Source: Paenalcaligenes suwonensis
GTDB taxonomy: Bacteria; Pseudomonadota; Gammaproteobacteria; Burkholderiales; Burkholderiaceae_B
Direction of reading: 5' to 3'
Length of the DNA: 64,000 bases
Assembly (NCBI RefSeq): GCF_011290505.1
Contig: NZ_JAANPV010000007.1
Span: forward strand, 62,001-126,000
Part shown: in pieces, positions 30,714 through 39,132 of the stretch
How positions within the stretch are numbered: position 1 is the first letter of the stretch
Layout of the letters: every line of letters starts with the position of its first letter
The notes under the pieces: model-generated
What the model was told of the DNA's origin: nothing
The model's database searches: none
Seen by the model: the letters and a program-made list of their open reading frames with translations, nothing else
Translations under genes and position numbers: made by a program

Positions 30714-33272
30714 GTGGCAATCGCCGCCATACGCTCGCGTCACGAACTGCGACGACGCAAAGCCATAGAACGGTTCCAGCGCAACCATCGCGCGGAACCG
30801 TTGTTGCGCAGACTCAGCCAAATATCCGATCAAACACTCAAAAAACTCTTTGCGCTGTCCAAACTACCCACTGAGTGCGCTCTGTGCGCCGTAGGTGGAT
30901 ATGGGCGTAAAGAGCTATACCCTGAGTCTGATCTGGATATCTTGATCCTTTTGCCCACTGCGCCTACTCCTACCATTGCAGCACAAGTAGAGGCCTTTAT
31001 TGCCTCGCTGTGGGATACCGGACTAAAAGCGGCACACGCCGTACGCACGGTCACACAATGTGTCAGCGAAGCACGCACAGACATCACCACACAGACGTCA
31101 CTCTTAGACGCCCGTTGGGTTTGTGGCTCTTCTGCCTTAGTCAAAGAGCTACAAATCCAACTGCATGATGCCTTAAACCCTCAGGCTTTTTTCTTGGCTA
31201 AACGCGCTGAAATGCGCCAGCGACATCTGCGCTATCAAGGCACAGCCTACGCACTAGAACCTAACTGCAAAGAATCCCCAGGCGCGCTACGCGACCTGCA
31301 AGTCTTGTTTTGGGTAGCCAAAGCCGCCGGCTTAGGTGACACCTGGTCTGATATTGCCGCCACCGGCTTATTGGACGAAGCCGAATTACGTGCCATTAAA
31401 CGCGTCAGCACAGCCTTTATGCGTTTACGGGTTGAGTTGCACTTACTGTGCGAACGACGTGAAGACAGGCTGCTCTTTGATGTACAGCCACGCCTAGCAA
31501 AGCTCTATGGCTTTCAAGATAGTGATGGGCGTTTAGCCAGTGAAGTGCTGATGCAGCGTTATTATTGGGCCGCACGCGTTGTTTCCCAATTAAACCTGAT
31601 TTTCATGCAGGAACTGGAAGAGCATCTACTGCCTGCTTCTGACCCATTACCCGTGCCGCTAGACGATGATTTTGAAATTCTGAATCACCGCTTGCATCTA
31701 CGCGCACCAGAGCAATTACCGCAAAACCCTGCACTGTTATTTCGTAGTTTTCTACACCTACAGCAGCAGCCGCAACTGCAAGGCATGAATGCCTCTACGT
31801 TGCGCGCCATTTGGCATCATCGCCGCCTAATAGACGAACGTTTTCGTAGCACGCCAGAAAACAGGCAATTATTTATACAGATTTTGCAGCAGCCACGAGG
31901 CGTCTTGCACGCGTTGCGTCTGATGACCATGCTGAACATTTTGCCTCGCTACTTGCCGCCGTTTAGACGCATTGTTGGCCAGATGCAGCACGATTTATTC
32001 CATACCTACACGGTGGATCAACACACCCTGATGGTGATACGTAATCTGCGCCGGTTCTGCATGGCTGACCATGCTAACGAACACCCCCTAGCCGCAGAAC
32101 TTGCTACTGATTTCACCGATTACTGGGTGTTATATATTGCCGCCTTGTTTCACGATATTGCGAAGGGCCGTGGTGGCAACCACTCGGAACTTGGTGCTAT
32201 TGATGCGCAACAGTTTTGTGCAGAGCACGGTTTAAGCGATGAGCAAACCACGCTGGTGGTGTTCTTAGTACGTGAGCACCTGCAAATGTCATTGGTTGCC
32301 CAAAAGCGCGACATTTACGACCCTGCTGTAGTGAAAGAGTTTGCAAGTCAGCTACCCAACATGCATACCCTAGATGCACTTTACATGCTGACTATTGCCG
32401 ATATTAAGGGCACCAACCCCAATATCTGGAATACGTGGAAAGCCAAGCTGTTGGATGATTTGTATCACCTTGCCCATAAGGCGCTACGCCACCAAAACAC
32501 TTTACCTACAGGCAGTTTTTTGGCACAGCGCAAACAGGCTGCCCAACAGCAACTGCTTGAACGAGGCTTAACGCTGGATGCTATACAGAAGTTTTGGGGC
32601 ATCTTAGATACCGACTACTTCTTACGCCACGACAGCGAAGACATCATTTGGCACAGCCATGAGCTATGCCCTATTTGGGAACAGGCTAACTTTGCCTACG
32701 CCTCGGTACACGCCTTGGGCAATGATCACTTGCATCAAGTCATGGTCTACGCGCCCGACCGATCCGACCTCTTCATGCATTTGTGCCAGTTTTTTGATCA
32801 AAACGGTTTGGGCATTCAAGATGCCCGTATCTACACCACTCAAAATCACTGGGCGCTGGACACCTTTGTGGTAGAGGTTCCCCCGGAAACGGCTCAACAA
32901 CCATCGTTTGCTAAGCGATTAAAGCTCAGCCTAGAGCATTGGCTGCAACAAAGCACCACTGCAGACGACCCCGAGCCCACAGACTATATCGCGCCTTACG
33001 AAGCCCAAGCTCGTGCCTTCCCCATTACTCCTACGTTTGAACTTAGCTTGCACGGTACGCACCTCTGGAAACTCACAATAGTCACCAGCGATCGCAAAGG
33101 ACTGTTGTATAGTCTCGCTAAAGTTTTTGTCAGCAATGGTATCAATCTAAAATCTGCCAAAATCATGACGCTAGGCCAACGGGTAGAAGATAGCTTTTTG
33201 CTTTACAGCGAACACTTGCAGCACCAAACCCATTTCAAACATTTCGAGCGACAACTCGCTGACACGCTTTAA
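30714..33272 (+). CDS. glnD: Bifunctional uridylyltransferase/uridylyl-removing enzyme (PII sensor)
   Basis: 852 residues, standard length. It senses glutamine and adds or removes UMP on PII proteins. In order: nucleotidyltransferase domain with GGYGRKELYPESDLDILIL near residue 62, a helical linker, an HD phosphohydrolase domain (HTYTVDQHTLMVIRNLRRF; LFHDIAKGRGGNHSELGA near residue 480), and two C-terminal ACT domains for glutamine (residues about 660-740 and 775-850). The start is GTG 30714, only 7 bp after map with little ribosome site, suggesting coupled translation. Confidence 0.95.
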   Translation: MAIAAIRSRHELRRRKAIERFQRNHRAEPLLRRLSQISDQTLKKLFALSKLPTECALCAVGGYGRKELYPESDLDILILLPTAPTPTIAAQVEAFIASLWDTGLKAAHAVRTVTQCVSEARTDITTQTSLLDARWVCGSSALVKELQIQLHDALNPQAFFLAKRAEMRQRHLRYQGTAYALEPNCKESPGALRDLQVLFWVAKAAGLGDTWSDIAATGLLDEAELRAIKRVSTAFMRLRVELHLLCERREDRLLFDVQPRLAKLYGFQDSDGRLASEVLMQRYYWAARVVSQLNLIFMQELEEHLLPASDPLPVPLDDDFEILNHRLHLRAPEQLPQNPALLFRSFLHLQQQPQLQGMNASTLRAIWHHRRLIDERFRSTPENRQLFIQILQQPRGVLHALRLMTMLNILPRYLPPFRRIVGQMQHDLFHTYTVDQHTLMVIRNLRRFCMADHANEHPLAAELATDFTDYWVLYIAALFHDIAKGRGGNHSELGAIDAQQFCAEHGLSDEQTTLVVFLVREHLQMSLVAQKRDIYDPAVVKEFASQLPNMHTLDALYMLTIADIKGTNPNIWNTWKAKLLDDLYHLAHKALRHQNTLPTGSFLAQRKQAAQQQLLERGLTLDAIQKFWGILDTDYFLRHDSEDIIWHSHELCPIWEQANFAYASVHALGNDHLHQVMVYAPDRSDLFMHLCQFFDQNGLGIQDARIYTTQNHWALDTFVVEVPPETAQQPSFAKRLKLSLEHWLQQSTTADDPEPTDYIAPYEAQARAFPITPTFELSLHGTHLWKLTIVTSDRKGLLYSLAKVFVSNGINLKSAKIMTLGQRVEDSFLLYSEHLQHQTHFKHFERQLADTL

Positions 33273-33288
33273 TCTCTGGATTATGTAA

Positions 33289-33993
33289 ATGACAGATTCA
33301 GTCTTATGGTTGGATTTTGGTAGAAGTTTTCTATTTACCATCGCCACCCTGCTTCCCATGCTTAACCCACCGGCTGCCGCCCCTATCTTTCTAACGCTCA
33401 CAGAAGGGGCCTCGGTATCTGCACGAAATGAGCTCGCCAAACGCGTCTGCATCAACATCTTTATTATGTTGGGCATCGCCTTGGTAGCGGGTAATTTGGT
33501 GTTGGACTTCCTGGGTATTTCCTTACCTATTATTCGTATAGGTGGCGGCTTATTAGTCATTGCTACCGCATGGAATTTAGTGGTTGCCACCGACCCTGAC
33601 ACCAGCCATGCACAAGACATAGTAGAACAATACTCGTTTGAGAAAGTACGCTCAAAAGCCTTCTACCCCTTAACATTTCCTATGCTTTGTGGGCCAGGTT
33701 CTATCTCCGCAGCCTTAACGGTTGGGGTAACCTTACACGACACCACCACAACGCTTACCGCCAGTAAGCTAACTGGCTCTGTGACCGCCATTGCAGCAGC
33801 CGCCTTAGTGGTATACATGTGCTTACGTTTTGCATCGCAGTTTCTTTATAAGCTAGGCACTACTGGTACCGCCGTGCTGATGCGCTTATCCGCATTTATC
33901 TTGCTGTGCCTAGGCGTACAAATTGTGTGGGATGGCGTGCATGACTTAGTTTTGAACCTACTGATCGAAGCCGCTAACGCCACACGCACCTAA
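33289..33993 (+). CDS. MarC-family membrane protein (first copy)
   Basis: 234 residues with six predicted membrane helices. MarC (UPF0056) proteins share NPPAAAPIFLTLTEG in the first helix region, GISLPIIRIGGGLLVI near residue 80, and FPMLCGPGSISAALTVG near 125. They were once linked to multidrug resistance but their transported substrate is unknown. It starts 16 bp after glnD. A second MarC gene lies 600 bp downstream. Confidence 0.88.
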   Translation: MTDSVLWLDFGRSFLFTIATLLPMLNPPAAAPIFLTLTEGASVSARNELAKRVCINIFIMLGIALVAGNLVLDFLGISLPIIRIGGGLLVIATAWNLVVATDPDTSHAQDIVEQYSFEKVRSKAFYPLTFPMLCGPGSISAALTVGVTLHDTTTTLTASKLTGSVTAIAAAALVVYMCLRFASQFLYKLGTTGTAVLMRLSAFILLCLGVQIVWDGVHDLVLNLLIEAANATRT

Positions 33994-34021
33994 ACCCTTA
34001 GCCCTTTTTATTGCATCCACA

Positions 34022-34519
34022 ATGAATTCTACCTCCACGAGATTGCTGTTCCTGCTATCTGGACTGTGCTTTATCGCATTGGCTATAGCACTGGTTTCCC
34101 AACACATGTTTGGCATGCGCCCTTGCGCATGGTGCGTACTACAACGCTTAATGCTTATTGCTGTGGGTGTGGGATGTTTATTCGCCGGTGTCGCACTAAA
34201 ACTGAATCTAAACCTCTTAGGTAAACTGCTCACACTGTTAAGTGCCCTGCTATCAGCTAGCGGTATTTGGGCCGCGTGGCACCAGTACAGCGTGGCATCA
34301 CTCAGCTTCTCGTGTGACCAAACATTGGCCGACCGCATCATGACCCAGTCAGGCTTAGAAAGCCAATTCCCATCGTTATTTGGCATCTATGCCACCTGCA
34401 TGGATGCGCGCGTCGAACTGCTGGGTATTGAGTATGCACTGTGGGGGATGGGCTTATTTGCCGTATGCTTACTCGCGCTGTTATACGTTCTGTTTACCAA
34501 ACCAGCACATCACGCTTAA
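34022..34519 (+). CDS. dsbB: Disulfide bond formation protein DsbB
   Basis: 165 residues, four membrane helices. DsbB reoxidises DsbA by passing electrons to quinone. Both redox pairs are present: Cys-Ala-Trp-Cys in MRPCAWCVLQR near residue 36 (periplasmic loop 1), and the pair in FSCDQTL and YATCMDA (loop 2). It lies 28 bp after the first marC gene; dsbA is not in the window. Confidence 0.9.
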   Translation: MNSTSTRLLFLLSGLCFIALAIALVSQHMFGMRPCAWCVLQRLMLIAVGVGCLFAGVALKLNLNLLGKLLTLLSALLSASGIWAAWHQYSVASLSFSCDQTLADRIMTQSGLESQFPSLFGIYATCMDARVELLGIEYALWGMGLFAVCLLALLYVLFTKPAHHA

Positions 34520-34599
34520 CACCGTAACATCGCTACACATTGTGGCCTACACTGGAGGCCTCTTGCCGCTGGCATCCACATACCATCACACCTGAGTTT

Positions 34600-35289
34600 A
34601 TGGATCAAATCATCGAGCTGTTTACCGCAGTTGGTCTGGGGCTAACCTTAATGCTCCCACTGGCCAACCCACTGACTTCCATGACGTTGCTGCTGTCATT
34701 GGGCCGTCATATCCCTCTGCAAGAACGCAACAAACAAATTAATCAGGCTGCTGTGTATGTGGTGCTGATTATGTTGGTCACCTACTTTGCCGGCCAATGG
34801 GTAATGCATTCCTTTGGAATATCTATTCCTGGCCTGCGCATTGCGGGTGGACTTATTGTGGCCTTCATTGGCTTCACCATGCTGTTCCCCACACAAGATA
34901 ACCAGTCTATGCCAGAGGCCGATGCAAACGCCGATGCGCTGGCACAGCGCAAGGCGGTCAATATCGCTTTTGTGCCATTGGCACTACCTGGCACCGCAGG
35001 CCCCGGTACTATCGCGTTCATTATTAGTGCGACGGCCACCATGCAATCTGATGCCGTGCATTACTCCACGCTCACCATCATTCTGGCCCCTATTCTGGTT
35101 TTCCTACTGTTAGGCGTTATATTCTGGATCTGCCTACGTAGCGCAAACACTATCAACAAATTTCTGGGTGAAGGTGGTGTACAAGCCATCGCCCGCGTAA
35201 TGGGGTTCTTGCTGGTGTGTATGGGTATTCAGTTCGTGATTAACGGCATACTGGAAATCATCACGCAACATGGCGCGCCAGTCATCTAA
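34600..35289 (+). CDS. MarC-family membrane protein (second copy)
   Basis: 229 residues from ATG 34600; the open frame from 34540 adds 20 non-family residues. It has six helices with the MarC pattern: MLPLANPLTSMTLLLSLG, FGISIPGLRIAGGLIVAFIGFTML, and PLALPGTAGPGTIAFIIS. It is clearly divergent from the first MarC protein, so this is an old paralogue rather than a recent duplication. Function is unknown. Confidence 0.87.
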   Translation: MDQIIELFTAVGLGLTLMLPLANPLTSMTLLLSLGRHIPLQERNKQINQAAVYVVLIMLVTYFAGQWVMHSFGISIPGLRIAGGLIVAFIGFTMLFPTQDNQSMPEADANADALAQRKAVNIAFVPLALPGTAGPGTIAFIISATATMQSDAVHYSTLTIILAPILVFLLLGVIFWICLRSANTINKFLGEGGVQAIARVMGFLLVCMGIQFVINGILEIITQHGAPVI

Positions 35290-35501
35290 ATAGCAACGCT
35301 GCAGTATGCTGACGCATTATGCAGCACAGTGATGCAGTGCTTACCCTGCTGGCATAACGAATGCAGCCGTAGTAAGCGTGGCACCATCAATGCCACGAGC
35401 ACAGGCTAAAGTAGTTTTTGCATTTTATTAACTAAATTTATTATTATCTCAATAATCAGTTAATGATTTTAAATTAATAGCTATTTAATTATTTTTACTT
35501 T
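35290..35501. other. AT-rich intergenic region with two stem-loops
   Basis: No gene seen. An imperfect 12-bp inverted repeat (35298-35309 with 35314-35325) lies just after marC and may end its transcript. A perfect 7-bp stem (35377-35383 with 35391-35397) follows. From about 35405 to 35500 the DNA is almost only A and T, unlike its surroundings. Confidence 0.5.
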
Positions 35502-35535
35502 AAAAAAATCGCATAAATCCAATAAAGATTTATGC
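35502..35535 (-). terminator. Terminator of the small membrane protein gene
   Basis: A perfect 9-bp stem (35511-35519 with 35527-35535) with a 7-base loop is followed on the minus strand by a run of seven U, 20 bp after the stop of the gene at 35555. Confidence 0.85.
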
Positions 35536-35554
35536 GCCATGACCGCTTGTTCTA

Positions 35555-35929
35555 TTATTTTTTCATGCCTTTGATACCGTTAATCAGCAAGCCCAAACCC
35601 AGCGCTAGCGACAACCCCATCAAGAACATGTAAATCATGTGGCCACCAAAATCACCTTGGTTAGCTGAGCTGATTGCTTGAGCTACATCACGTGCAGAAC
35701 CTGCACCACCTGATTGAGCTTGCATCATCGCCACAAAACCTACACTGGTTTTACACTGACCAATTAATGCATCAGCACTATTACCGTAGTTAGCAAGCAC
35801 TTGCTTTTCACACGCTGCTTGCTCAGCAGAGCTAATACCTGGGTCTTGGCTTTTCCAGTAAATCAGTGCACTCAGCACTAGCAGGACTACCCCGATGATT
35901 AGCGAATTTTTAGGACTTAATTTTTTCAC
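35555..35929 (-). CDS. Small membrane protein with two transmembrane helices, function unknown
   Basis: 124 residues from GTG 35929, chosen for the GGGA ribosome site just upstream and because the residues before it are not protein-like; an ATG start at 36031 is possible but less likely. Helix 1 is LIIGVVLLVLSALIYW (residues 10-25) and helix 2 is MIYMFLMGLSLALGLGLLIN near the end. Between them is a roughly 70-residue soluble loop with two Cys (AACEKQ and GQCKTS) that could form a disulfide if periplasmic. I do not recognise the family. It has its own terminator and stands alone. Confidence 0.7.
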   Translation of the reverse strand: MKKLSPKNSLIIGVVLLVLSALIYWKSQDPGISSAEQAACEKQVLANYGNSADALIGQCKTSVGFVAMMQAQSGGAGSARDVAQAISSANQGDFGGHMIYMFLMGLSLALGLGLLINGIKGMKK

Positions 35930-36100
35930 TCTAGCTTCCCGATTTATATATAATTTTTTAACCCACATAAAACAAAATTCTGCTTTTACAAAATTTTGAG
36001 CAGGGATTATAAACCACGGATGAAAAAACAATAATCCAATACATTGTTAAATTTGAAAAACTTATTTCCGAATAAAACAAAAAGTACAGCGATGTTCAAC

Positions 36101-36730
36101 TCAAGCTCCTGCATCCTTGTGTAACAACACCGTAAAACCATTAATCATCGCCGCTAAGCCATAGTCAAATGCAGGCTCTGCATCCATCAAAGATTGATCC
36201 GAAAACAAATGCTGCAAAAACTCTGGTGCTTCAGCCCCACACAGCAGCTCTCTGCCCCTATTTATAGCCGCTGCCTGTGTATTTTGCTGCTCTAGCACTG
36301 CCCCCACGGTGTAATGACTAATCGTCATTAAAACCCTTAGCGCATCAGCCCCGCTAAACCCTGCAGCACACAATAAACGCACTTGTGCTTCTATCGCTGC
36401 ATACTGTGGACTTGAGGGCCCAGTGCCGGCATGGATGCGTGCCCCATCTCTATACGCCAGCAATGCCGCTCTAAAACTACGGGCATTATTAGTCAAAAAC
36501 TCTTGCCAACTTTCACCCTGCGCAGGAAAACAGTGCGTGTGCCGCTCTGCTAGCATGGCCTCAGCTAACGCCGACAACAAGGCTTCTTTGTTTTGAAAGT
36601 GCCAATATAGCGCTGGCTGCTGTACCTGTAGCTTCTCTGCCAATTTGCGTGTAGTCAGCGCGTCAACGCCCACTTCATTAAGTAGCTCTAACGCTGCACG
36701 AATCACTTTATCTCTGTCTAGTTTTGCCAT
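36101..36730 (-). CDS. tetR: Tetracycline repressor, TetR class
   Basis: 209 residues. The N-terminal helix-turn-helix (RDKVIRAALELLNEVGVDALTTRKLAEKLQVQQPALYWHFQNKEALL, residues 6-51) is close to classical Tet repressors. The effector domain has RDGARIHAGTGPS near residue 95, matching the RDGAKxHxGT segment whose His helps bind the tetracycline-magnesium complex. It is divergent from the efflux gene with only 51 bp between. It should bind the palindrome there and release it when tetracycline is present. Confidence 0.9.
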   Translation of the reverse strand: MAKLDRDKVIRAALELLNEVGVDALTTRKLAEKLQVQQPALYWHFQNKEALLSALAEAMLAERHTHCFPAQGESWQEFLTNNARSFRAALLAYRDGARIHAGTGPSSPQYAAIEAQVRLLCAAGFSGADALRVLMTISHYTVGAVLEQQNTQAAAINRGRELLCGAEAPEFLQHLFSDQSLMDAEPAFDYGLAAMINGFTVLLHKDAGA

Positions 36731-36752
36731 CCAACGTTATCCTTGTGTCGAT

Positions 36753-36771
36753 AATTTATCAATGATAAATT
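36753..36771. promoter_or_regulatory. Probable TetR operator
   Basis: A perfect 19-bp palindrome with 9-bp arms around one central base, containing TATCA-A-TGATA. This is the core of known tet operators (TATCA-N-TGATA). Only one such site is seen, against two in classical tetA/tetR regions, and it lies 11 bp before the efflux start codon. Confidence 0.85.
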
Positions 36772-36781
36772 TATCACAATT

Positions 36782-37948
36782 ATGCCTCTATTTCCTCACA
36801 TCAACAAAACCCTAGCGCTAGTACTGTTCGTCGTCACTCTGGATGCCATGGGCCTTGGGCTCATCATGCCTGTACTGCCCGCTTTACTACGCGAGTTTCT
36901 ACCCACTCATCACATTGCTACTCACTATGGCATTTTGCTTTCACTGTATGCCTTTATGCAGGTGATTTTCGCACCGGTATTGGGCCGTCTTTCAGACCGC
37001 TATGGTAGACGCCCTATTCTGCTCGCATCCTTAGCAGGCGCCACTATAGACTACGCGATCATGGCAGCCACACCCACCTTTTGGGTGTTATACCTAGGTA
37101 GATTACTGGCGGGTATTACGGGTGCCACAGGTGCTGTAGCGGCCTCTACGATTGCGGACTGCACCCGTAGCAGTGATCGCGCAAAATGGTTTGACTACAT
37201 GGGAGCCTGCTATGGCGCGGGCCTGATTACAGGACCCGCTCTTGGGGGAGCACTAGGCGCCATATCCGTACAGGGCCCATTTGCAGCCGCTGCGCTACTC
37301 AACGGGTTAGCCTTAGTCTTAACCTATTTCGCTCTTAAAGAAAGCCATGCCACACCACGCGCCTCAACCACCAACAAACCGCCACATACAGCAATAGCCC
37401 CCAAACCTATATTCGCTGGCCTCACAGCATTACTAGTAGTGTTTTTTATTTTGCAGCTTATAGGCCAAGTCCCTGCTTCTCTCTGGGTCATCTATGGCGA
37501 AGATCGCTTCCACTGGAATACCGCAATGGTAGGTATTTCTTTGACTGCTTTTGGTGCTATCCATGCCATCTTCCAAGCGTTTCTTATCGGGCCATTAACG
37601 CAAAAAATCGGGGCAAAACACACCATCGTAATAGGCACGATGACCGATGCTATTGGTCTACTATGCTTAGCTTTTGCCACCCAAAGCTGGATGGTGTTTC
37701 CTATATTAGGGTTACTTGCTACAGGTGGCATCGCCCTACCAGCTCTACAAGCTTGGCTCGCAAACACTGCTAACGCACAAGCACAAGGCACCTTACAAGG
37801 AACGCTCACCAGCCTCACTAACCTTAGCGCCATCATTGGCCCTCTAGGTTTTACAGCGTTGTATTCAGCCACATCATGGAATGGCTGGCCCTGGGTAGTG
37901 GGCGCTTCTCTGTATCTGGTTTGTTTACTGGTATTAAAAAAACGTTAG
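36782..37948 (+). CDS. Tetracycline efflux MFS transporter, Tet(G)-like
   Basis: 388 residues, 12 predicted helices. It closely follows the Tet(A)/Tet(G) drug:H+ antiporters: TLDAMGLGLIMPVLPALLRE in helix 1, the MFS motif GRLSDRYGRRPILLASLAGAT near residue 72, RLLAGITGATGAVAASTIAD near 110, and LWVIYGEDRFHWNTAMVG near 235. From memory the match to Tet(G) is high over the whole length but with many substitutions, so it may be a distinct chromosomal class. The divergent TetR and palindromic operator support tetracycline-induced expression. Confidence 0.88.
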   Translation: MPLFPHINKTLALVLFVVTLDAMGLGLIMPVLPALLREFLPTHHIATHYGILLSLYAFMQVIFAPVLGRLSDRYGRRPILLASLAGATIDYAIMAATPTFWVLYLGRLLAGITGATGAVAASTIADCTRSSDRAKWFDYMGACYGAGLITGPALGGALGAISVQGPFAAAALLNGLALVLTYFALKESHATPRASTTNKPPHTAIAPKPIFAGLTALLVVFFILQLIGQVPASLWVIYGEDRFHWNTAMVGISLTAFGAIHAIFQAFLIGPLTQKIGAKHTIVIGTMTDAIGLLCLAFATQSWMVFPILGLLATGGIALPALQAWLANTANAQAQGTLQGTLTSLTNLSAIIGPLGFTALYSATSWNGWPWVVGASLYLVCLLVLKKR

Positions 37949-37978
37949 CGACTGGAAAATTATTCCAGTCGCTAACGT
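37936..37978 (-). terminator. Terminator of the MFS gene, overlapping the tet 3' end
   Basis: A perfect 16-bp stem (37942-37957 with 37963-37978) with a 5-base loop. On the minus strand it is followed by six or seven U. It lies 12 bp after the stop of the gene at 37990 and includes the stop codon of the efflux gene, which it may also terminate. Confidence 0.85.
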
Positions 37979-37989
37979 CCTTACACTGC

Positions 37990-38970
37990 TCATGCAGCAG
38001 CTCGTGCCTCGTACGTAATACCACCCTGCCTACGCAATAACATAAACACGACTACGGCTATCACCATCGCCAGCCCTGCCAACGCATACAGTACGTGCAC
38101 AAAAGACTGCGCATAGCTTTGCGCTAACTGGGACTCTAGCCCTGGTAGCAACGTCGTCGCCGCACGTAACTCGCCCAACGCTGCTAATCCAGCACCTTTC
38201 ATCACATCATCGGCGGCTAATAGCCCTAAATCTTGAAGTAGGTCTTGCTGTATTAACGTGGCCAACAACACACTGACTACGGCAATAGCAACACCATCCG
38301 CTGATACACGCACCGTATTAAAAATACCCGTTGCCATCCCTACTCTATCAGGGCTAACCACACTCACCGCCATCGCATCCATCAGACCCCATGGCAACCC
38401 TATCCCAACCCCTATTATCAACAACGGTAATTGCACCGCTTGACCACCACCCGTGACATAGAACACGCCTTGCCAGCTACTCATCTCTACTACCCAGCCA
38501 GCCACCCATGGCCCGAATGACAACCCCAACCCAAAGGTAGTGCCGAGCAAGCTAAAAGCCCTAGCACGCGCCGCCCCCTCGAACAGAGGAGCTAACGAGG
38601 TCATCGCTGCTGCAAAAGCGGCTGCGCCACCCAATCCCTGTAGCAACCGTAGGATATCGACCCACACAACAGAAGGCATGAAGGGGATCGCGAAGGTAAC
38701 CGCGCAAAACCACGCTAGTCCCAACAACCAAATACGTCGACGCCCATAAATATCGGTCAAACTGCCTGACACCATCACGGCACCGCCATAACTCAGGATA
38801 TACGCATTCATAATCCAACTAAGCTGTGTGGCAGTCCCTCCTAACTCGGCACTGATAGCAGGTAGCACTACCGCTGGACCAGTAAAGCACAACGGAATCA
38901 GCAGCCCTGTTAAACAAGCTGCAAGCAACTGAAGCCATCGCATAGCGGATGGCTGTGAAGAGTAATGCAT
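37990..38970 (-). pseudogene. DHA2-type MFS drug transporter with internal in-frame deletion
   Basis: 326 residues from ATG 38970, where this 14-helix family normally has 450-500. The N-terminal six helices are intact (VVLPAISAELGGTATQLSWIMNAYIL; GSLTDIYGRRRIWLLGLAWF; ILRLLQGLGGAAAFAAAMTSL). Right after SSWQGVFYVTG, which normally leads into helix 7, the chain jumps to QLPLLIIGVGIGLPWGLMDAMAVSVV, normally near helix 11. About four helices seem to be missing while the frame stays open, so transport activity is doubtful. It is divergent from the LysR gene. It could instead still make a short protein of altered function. Confidence 0.65.
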
Positions 38971-39103
38971 GGTTTCTCTACTGTAAAAATCATTGGTAGC
39001 CAGCACCTACTCCACAACGAGAAAATGCGTGACCACACAAACAAAGCAGTAGCTTAGGGCTTAAATTAGATAAGAAAAATATGCTAGAGTAATCAACACT
39101 TCG

Positions 39104-39115
39104 GACATTTTTGTC
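39104..39115. promoter_or_regulatory. Short inverted repeat upstream of the LysR gene
   Basis: GACA-TTTT-TGTC lies 18 bp before the LysR start codon, in the space shared with the divergent MFS gene. It could be part of an autoregulatory site, but LysR sites are loosely defined and this is a weak call. Confidence 0.3.
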
Positions 39116-39132
39116 TTAAAAAGAGCCGCTTT

